Below are positions 58,565-64,000 of a stretch of 64,000 nt of DNA, piece by piece. Under the pieces are notes generated by a model. That model worked only from the letters and a program-made list of their open reading frames with translations. It did not search any database and was not told the origin of the DNA. A program made the translations under genes and the position numbers. The stretch lies in assembly GCA_028023455.1 (NCBI GenBank), contig JAQFVV010012397.1, forward strand, positions 992,001 to 1,056,000. Reading direction: 5' to 3'. The stretch's first letter is position 1; the number at the start of each line of letters is the position of its first letter. Origin of the DNA: Epiperipatus broadwayi (Eukaryota; Onychophora; Udeonychophora; Euonychophora; Peripatidae).

Positions 58565-60790
58565 GATGACTTAATGCTAATTCCACCACAGTAGGTGATG
58601 TTGCATTTGTTTTAGATTTGTGATGACAAGATATGCTTGTTTAAGGAAATGTATTTCTTCAGGTAGTTGTAGATAATTTAAGGCTCATAGGTATATCAAT
58701 GTTTGAATTGTGTTGCTATGATAGTTTTATCACACACAAGCTAACCAACAATAAGTTATATTTATTTTAAAGTATGTTAAATATGCATATGGTATAAGTG
58801 GTAATTCACACATAATAATTTAATATTTTCATCCAGAATTTTGCCACTGGATTTGTAAGTCTGTTACATCATTATTTTTAAAACATTGAGGGAATAATTT
58901 TATGTGGACTAAAGTTATTTTAAAAAAAGTATAACTGATCTCTGATGAATGATTGTCCCATACACTTAAGTTATTTTAATTTAGTATTAGCTTAATCTGA
59001 TTTAAAGATATATCTAGCTGTGATATTAATTATATTCGTGAAACTAGTGATGATATTTTTAAAAAGTATTGTTGAATATGCTTACTCTAACTTAGCGTTT
59101 GTTAAGTTGAGGAGTATAAAATTAAGCTTAGATTTTTCAATATAAACATAGTTCTATGTGTTATTCTGATTAGTAGATGACACAATAATGTTATTAATTA
59201 GTCTAATAAAGAAGAATAGTAGTGTGCTTATTAAGTACATATCATAATTAAAGTTTAAATTATTATTTTTTTTGAGAAAAATATAATTATTAAAAGAAAG
59301 TAACAGTGAATAACCTTGGTCTGTTATTAAGTGTATTAGTGTAAATTAAATAAAACTGTTAAGAGTCCAAATAATTATATAAAATCTTAGTGCGGTATTG
59401 GCACTGTTTGTATTCTACTACCTTTATAAACATTTCTTCTCATTATTAATAAATAAAATTATTATTATTTCAAAAGTTTTGTTTGTTTGTTTTACTTTTA
59501 TATGAAAATATATTATTGTCTTGGGTTCCAAGTTTACAAAGTCTTAAATTTTTAAATTTAATGAATCTTCAATTCAGAAATTCACAGGATACTCTAAGTT
59601 AATTAATTATAGTTGATACTTTCTTGAAAATTTAAAAAAACTATGTTAAAGTAAATGATTCTCATATTGAATCACAAATACAGATAATTGCATTATAGCA
59701 GATACATAATTAAATACTTAGTTAAAAGGTTATTTTTTTTAAAATTATCCATATATCTTTTAGACTAAAGATTACGCAATATCAGATTAACAATATTAGT
59801 ACTTTAGAAGAATGTTTTAATTAATATTATTTTAAAAGCTGCACCTTATCTTACATTTATTGCACATCATCTATCATTATCTTAAATCTTATATATTTAA
59901 AGAATTCTAATCCATTTGCATTTGAGGTTTTTAGTGGTTGTCTGTGAGTACCCTTGCTCTTTTTCTGCTCAAGTAATATCTTTGATAATAGGCCATTATT
60001 AGTTAAATTTAAATTGATTTATTAAATTTTGTGAATTAATATTTGTTTTGTTTATTACTTTAAGATTGAACATATTATAATTATTTTATGGTCAGCTAAG
60101 ATGTCACTTATTTATTTATTAATCACAGTAATTCTTTAATAGGCAACTTAACTTAAACTTTAATTTTACACAAGAGTTTTAGTTTTAAAATCCCTGAGGT
60201 TATTTACTCTTGTTGTTTTAGTAAATATAATTCTGTAAGATAATCTTTTAAAACAAAGCATCATTAGTTTTATTCAGAGAGTGTATGACCTATTGGTAGG
60301 ACTAATATGGTAAGCATTGATTGGTGATTTTAGATAATCTTTTGTATGGTTTATAAAATATTAATATGCTGTAGTAATTATAGTTCACCAGTATTGGATT
60401 TGATCTTTACTTGATTATACATCTCTGGATCATCATCTCTCTTTAAATTTATTGTAACACCACTGAGCCGAGTCATTTAAAGTCTCTTATTTCAATTTTA
60501 TTCCATTTCTTTTCATGTCATTTCTCATTTTTTTCTATCATCTCATTTCATTTCTCTCTCCTTTATTCTATCTTCTTATATCTCTCTTTCATATCTTTCA
60601 ATCATTTCATTCCTTTTCTCTCTCCATTACATATATCATTTCTATTACTTTTCCCCATTTCTTTTCTTTCTCAATTCTTTTCTTTTCTATTATTTATCTT
60701 CATTAGCATTATCTCTCTCTATATCTCCCTTATCATCATTATTATTATATTTCTCTTTCTTTTCCATACCCCTCTCTTATTTCATTATAA

Positions 60791-61212
60791 GTTTTTGTAA
60801 ATTCCACAACCTTTTTATTGTCAATCCTTTATTTAAGTAATTCATAACAATGAAATTGATTATATTATTGGACCCAGAAACTTTAATATTAAGAAAACAT
60901 GTGTACACTTCTGATATAAATAAAAAATGACCAGCTTATTCAAAGTCCTAATTATATATTATCAAAATGTAAACATTAAAAGCATAAAGCTAAACTAGTC
61001 AATTAATAGCTTCAAATTCACAACTCAACCAGACTAGCCAACAAAATAAACTCTAAAACACTACCAATGGTTTTATTACTGCAAGCAGATTTTTTAAGTG
61101 TAAAGAACTGCAAAATAATAAATTTAAACTAAACATTACCTACAATTCCACTTATTTAACATACACCCTTAATATTAAAAGAAGTTTTAAATAAGTTAAT
61201 TATTTAGAATCA
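60791..61212. other. Non-coding flank outside the right arm
   Basis: No gene or repeat was recognised. It shows no match to the flank outside the left arm. Confidence 0.4.
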
Positions 61213-61750
61213 TAGATTTGCCCATACATAAATGTTTGGGTTAAAAGAATGGGTGGATTCATTCCATTCTTTCTAAAATACTATAGCTTGTGTCTGGAAA
61301 AAAGTGAGAGTATTCATTTATAATTTATCTTTAAAGCACATGTGCATTGGCTTAATCACTAATATCACTATTACAGTATAAAAACATAGAACTATATAAA
61401 ATAATATCTCATTATATATGTTTAATTTCAACTAAAGAATGATGTATTATAAATTGTAAAGATTTTGCAAGCGTCATTCGTTCAAACATAATAAATGTAA
61501 TTTAAAGCGATTGCTTAACACATTCACACACTCATTTCCATACACTTATGATTTGCCCATACATAAATGTTTGGATTGAAAGAATGGATGGATTCATTTC
61601 ATTTTTTCTAAAAAAAACTATATCTTGTGTCTGGAAAAGTGAGAGTATTCATTTATAATTTATCTTTAAAGCAAATGTGCATTGGCTTAATCACTAATAT
61701 CAGTATTACCGTATTAAGACATAGCTCTATATAAAATCATATCTCAATAA
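61213..61750. repeat. Tandem duplication, two copies about 338 bp apart
   Basis: 61213-61418 and 61551-61750 are close copies sharing GATTTGCCCATACATAAATG, CTTGTGTCTGGAAAA, GTGAGAGTATTCATTTATAATT and GTGCATTGGCTTAATCAC. About 130 bp of unmatched sequence lies between them. Confidence 0.9.
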
Positions 61751-61774
61751 TAAAGATTTGTTAAGTTTTTCTTT

Positions 61775-61918
61775 TATTTAATTTCTCTCAAAGAAGACAA
61801 TCTTAGCTTCATCAAAATTAATAGTATGGTCTGTATTTTTTTCATGGATATATAAAACAGAACTAAGATATTTATTTCTAACCCTATTTTTGAGTACTTT
61901 TATTCTTTCATTTTAGCT
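61775..61918 (-). pseudogene. Penelope-like GIY-YIG C-terminal remnant (minus copy)
   Basis: The minus strand reads NKYLSSVLYIHEKNTDHTINFDEAKIVF, matching the H...TGHxIDFxxAKIL end of the Penelope-type GIY-YIG domain, as in the remnant at 31.1 kb. The more upstream part of the domain is lost. It forms a head-to-head hairpin with the next entry. Confidence 0.6.
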
Positions 61919-61934
61919 AAGAGTAGTTTGAACT

Positions 61935-62150
61935 TAAATAAAAGAATAAAGGTACATAAAAGTAGGTTTAAAAATAAATATCTTAGTTTTGCTTTATATA
62001 TCCATGAAAAAAAATATAGGGCACACTATTAATTTTGATGAGAGAAATGAAATAAAAAAAAGAATTAAAGAAATTTTATTATTAAAAATATATGATTCTA
62101 AAGCAATTGATTTATTTAAAAGTTCTTTTAAAATTAAGGATGTATGGTAA
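61935..62150 (+). pseudogene. Penelope-like GIY-YIG C-terminal remnant (plus copy)
   Basis: The inverted partner of 61775-61918. It reads NKYLSFALYIHEKK in one frame, then after a one-base shift GHTINFDE, and continues with a basic tail to a TAA at 62148-62150 (ending KSSFKIKDVW). The tail after the homology gives the natural C-terminus of the element. Confidence 0.6.
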
Positions 62151-62154
62151 GTAA

Positions 62155-62832
62155 ATGAAATTGTGGGTAATGTTTATTTTAAATATGCTATTTTGTAATT
62201 CTTTACACTAGAGAGGTCTGTTTATAGCAGTGAAGCCATTAGTAGTGTTTTAGAGTTTATTTTCTTGGCTAGTCTGGTTGAGTTGTGAATTTGGATAATT
62301 TTGATTAATTATATTTATACAATATCCCAAAAGTTATACAGTAGTTTATTTAGGAATAACATCAATTTGAGGTTTTGAATGTAATTAATAGTGAAAAAAA
62401 CATGAATATCAAAATCAATTGATTGTCATTAGATGTAATAATAATGATTGCAAATATATAAAAAACAAAATTTAAGAAAAAAAACTAGAAATCTTATTGA
62501 AAAAAAAAAAACAAATAAGAAATTTAGCATCAGAAAAACAAGAATTAGTATTATAACCATATTTGCCCAAGGACATTGGAAATGAAAACAATTTTGAAAA
62601 AAACAACAACAGCAATCTTCATGGTGATTCACCATGAATAAGTTTGCTAAAAAATGTAATGAAAAAATTATAAACAAAATAACAATGATCAAATAAACAT
62701 GGAAAAATATATACAGAAAATCTATGCCACCAAAATATTTAGATGCCTACATATTATCTTGTTGCAGTTATGCTTTTTTTAACTATACATTTTCAGGGGT
62801 ATACATGTATTTGTTTATCTTATTTTCTCAAT
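62155..62832. other. AT-rich non-coding stretch
   Basis: No gene is seen. A-rich runs occur around 62475-62515. Confidence 0.4.
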
Positions 62833-62833
62833 A

Positions 62834-63110
62834 TACCTGGGTCTCATTTTATGTGGTAGATAGCTTCCCCAGAAAATGTGCACATAAGAAATCACACAAA
62901 AATATACTTAACTTACCTTGAAAAATGGGGATAGGGGTTGTAATTTTCAGAAATCACATAAAAGCAAAGCAAGAAGGAAAATTTACTTTAAAATTTGCAT
63001 TAAAAAAATAAGGAAATAAAGTATGACTAATAAAAAATTTCAAATATTTAAAAAAAAAAAAATAAGACAAACTTTTTTTACTTTTTTTATTTACTACAGT
63101 ATTTGGTAAT
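62834..63110 (+). repeat. Dispersed repeat, family B copy
   Basis: Direct-orientation relative of 11533-11813, sharing ACCTGGGTCT, TTTTATGTGGTAGATAG, CTTACCTTGAAAAATGGGG, GTAATTTTCAGAAATC and ACAGTATTT. A CTCF-like CCACTTGATGGAGTTG follows at 63131. Confidence 0.8.
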
Positions 63111-63426
63111 TATAATGTAATCGGGCTTGGCCACTTGATGGAGTTGTTGGCAGTCAAAAACAATACAATGTACGGTTTATGGGGCTGTGTGATTTTTAAA
63201 TCGCTGGTTTTTTTTGGTTATTAATTTATTGATTGCTATAACTTTTTTTTCATGCCTTTTTAATTTTGGATTTAGTAAACGACAACCTTTTTTTTTATTT
63301 TTAAATCACTGTTTTTGGACAAATTATCATCATTCCTCCTTTTTAGTTATTAATTGATTGATTGCTAGAACTTCTTTTGCGATGTCTTTCACTTAATTAT
63401 TGCGTTCTACATAACAAAACAACTGT

Positions 63427-63534
63427 GTAGGGTTAGGCTTAGGTTTGGGGTTAGTTTTAGGGTTAGTTTTAGTGTTAGTTTTAAGGTTAGTTTAGGGTTA
63501 GTTTTAGGGTTAGGGTTAGTTTTAGGGTTAGTGT
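63427..63534. repeat. Interstitial telomere-like repeats (TTAGGGTTAGTT)
   Basis: About nine irregular units of GGGTTAGTTTTA, with a few pure GGGTTA steps. It is followed by ATTTTTTATTTTAGCATTAC in complement (ATGCTAAAATAAAAAATATCAAAATCGT), which also flanks the array at 12.5 kb. The element core is therefore the same but inverted. Confidence 0.85.
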
Positions 63535-63540
63535 TCTGTT

Positions 63541-64000
63541 GTTTGTAATGCTAAAATAAAAAATATCAAAATCGTAACTGTAGTTGGACAAAAGAAAAAA
63601 ACTCAAACTTTTTTAAACAACAACAAACACATATAAATGTCTTCTTTACTTATTAAACATGTTTATAATCTGTGCTTTCTATGAAATTTACAAAAAATCG
63701 TGTATATTTTTATTGGACAGCAGAAATACTCGGCTTCTGTTTTCGGCAACTGTGGAAAAAGTTATGTGATCGCCAGCCTTTTTATGAACTACGTGGTATT
63801 TCACGTGAAAATGAGATTTCACACGCAAACTCAGCCAAATTCTGTTGACATATCCTCAGCAAGATTTTACATATTACACCTTAAATTCATTACAAATACA
63901 AAGATTGTGTAATGTATATTGTAAAAATTTGACTAATCAAACTACACATACATATATATCAAACTGTACACAAAAGATAAGTGTGTGGATTCACAGTAAC
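63541..64000. other. Non-coding end of the window
   Basis: No gene is supported. The 70-codon frame at 63700-63912 has no recognised domain. If a TIR element like the one at 11.8 kb is present, its right end may lie here or beyond the window. Confidence 0.4.

Larger units (their letters stand above)
43470..60790. mobile_element. Giant inverted-repeat structure with a Ty3-like core (about 17.3 kb)
   Basis: Two inverted arms (left about 43470-49191, right about 55436-60790) flank a 6.2-kb core with broken gag, protease, RT, RNase H and integrase coding. The arms align from the inner edge (TAACCTTGATTACCT at 49177-49191 against AGGTAATCAAGGTTA) to the GA/CT-rich outer ends. In the innermost 210 bp I count about eight differences, so they are long-separated and not a copying artefact. 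Typical Ty3 elements have direct LTRs, and DIRS elements have inverted ends but no protease or integrase, so this fits neither. It could be one mobile unit, or an old palindromic duplication that a Ty3 element entered. The outer ends lie in low-complexity DNA, and no TSD was seen. Confidence 0.75.
55436..60790 (-). repeat. Right arm of the giant inverted repeat
   Basis: About 5.4 kb, the complement of the left arm. Its inner edge is GAGGTAATCAAGG at 55435 and its outer end is CCTCTCTTATTTCATTATAA near 60790. Further outward the match is lost. The outer 300 bp is pyrimidine-rich and shorter than the matching purine tract on the left. Confidence 0.85.

Noticed and set aside
43470-60790. Fold-back sequencing or assembly artefact creating the palindrome.
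   Set aside because: The arms differ by substitutions and many indels and surround a unique 6.2-kb core. An artefact would give near-identical arms.
43470-60790. DIRS-type element.
   Set aside because: The core encodes protease and DDE integrase remnants and no tyrosine recombinase, and the expected internal complementary region is not seen.

Overview
The window is AT-rich DNA from a metazoan genome, most likely an invertebrate. The evidence is long introns, GT-AG splice sites, dense decayed transposons of many classes (RTE and other LINEs, Penelope-like, Ty3-like, hAT, other TIR elements, tRNA-derived SINEs, foldback MITEs), large microsatellites, and an extracellular lectin-type gene. Nothing fixes the species. 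CTCF-like motifs and a galactose-binding plus C-type lectin architecture would fit a bilaterian such as a mollusc or other lophotrochozoan, but that is inference.

Layout: 0.6-2.3 kb holds a decayed LINE with its 3' UTR and poly(A) signal. 2.3-10.4 kb is mostly non-coding, with foldback repeats and a striking mosaic tetranucleotide microsatellite (7.09-7.56 kb). 10.4-27.6 kb is spanned by one minus-strand host gene, visible as four exons: three encode a discoidin/fucolectin-like galactose-binding domain and the fourth a half C-type lectin domain. All four are bounded by phase-1 introns. The introns carry an intact 985-codon RTE-type LINE ORF (13.7-16.7 kb), a TIR element with a perfect 8-bp target duplication and a telomere-like core (11.8-13.0 kb), repeat arrays, MITEs and mini-SINEs.

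27.6-33.7 kb holds nested elements: a hAT-type non-autonomous element with a perfect TIR and TSD inside a palindromic repeat, a tRNA-Gly-derived mini-SINE inside a hairpin, and a Penelope-type GIY-YIG remnant. 33.8-37.5 kb is a second TIR element with an 8-bp TSD. It carries LINE reverse transcriptase sequence starting right at its left TIR, and CTCF-like motifs in the TIRs and subterminal repeats.

The most unusual structure is at about 43.5-60.8 kb: two diverged inverted arms of about 5.4-5.7 kb flank a 6.2-kb core holding a broken Ty3/gypsy-type gag-protease-RT-RNase H-integrase unit. A polypurine tract abuts the right arm, and no direct LTR pair is visible. The last 3 kb holds an inverted pair of Penelope-type remnants, a tandem duplication, and a second copy of the telomere-like repeat family. 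Apart from the lectin-type gene, every protein-like sequence I can support belongs to a mobile element.
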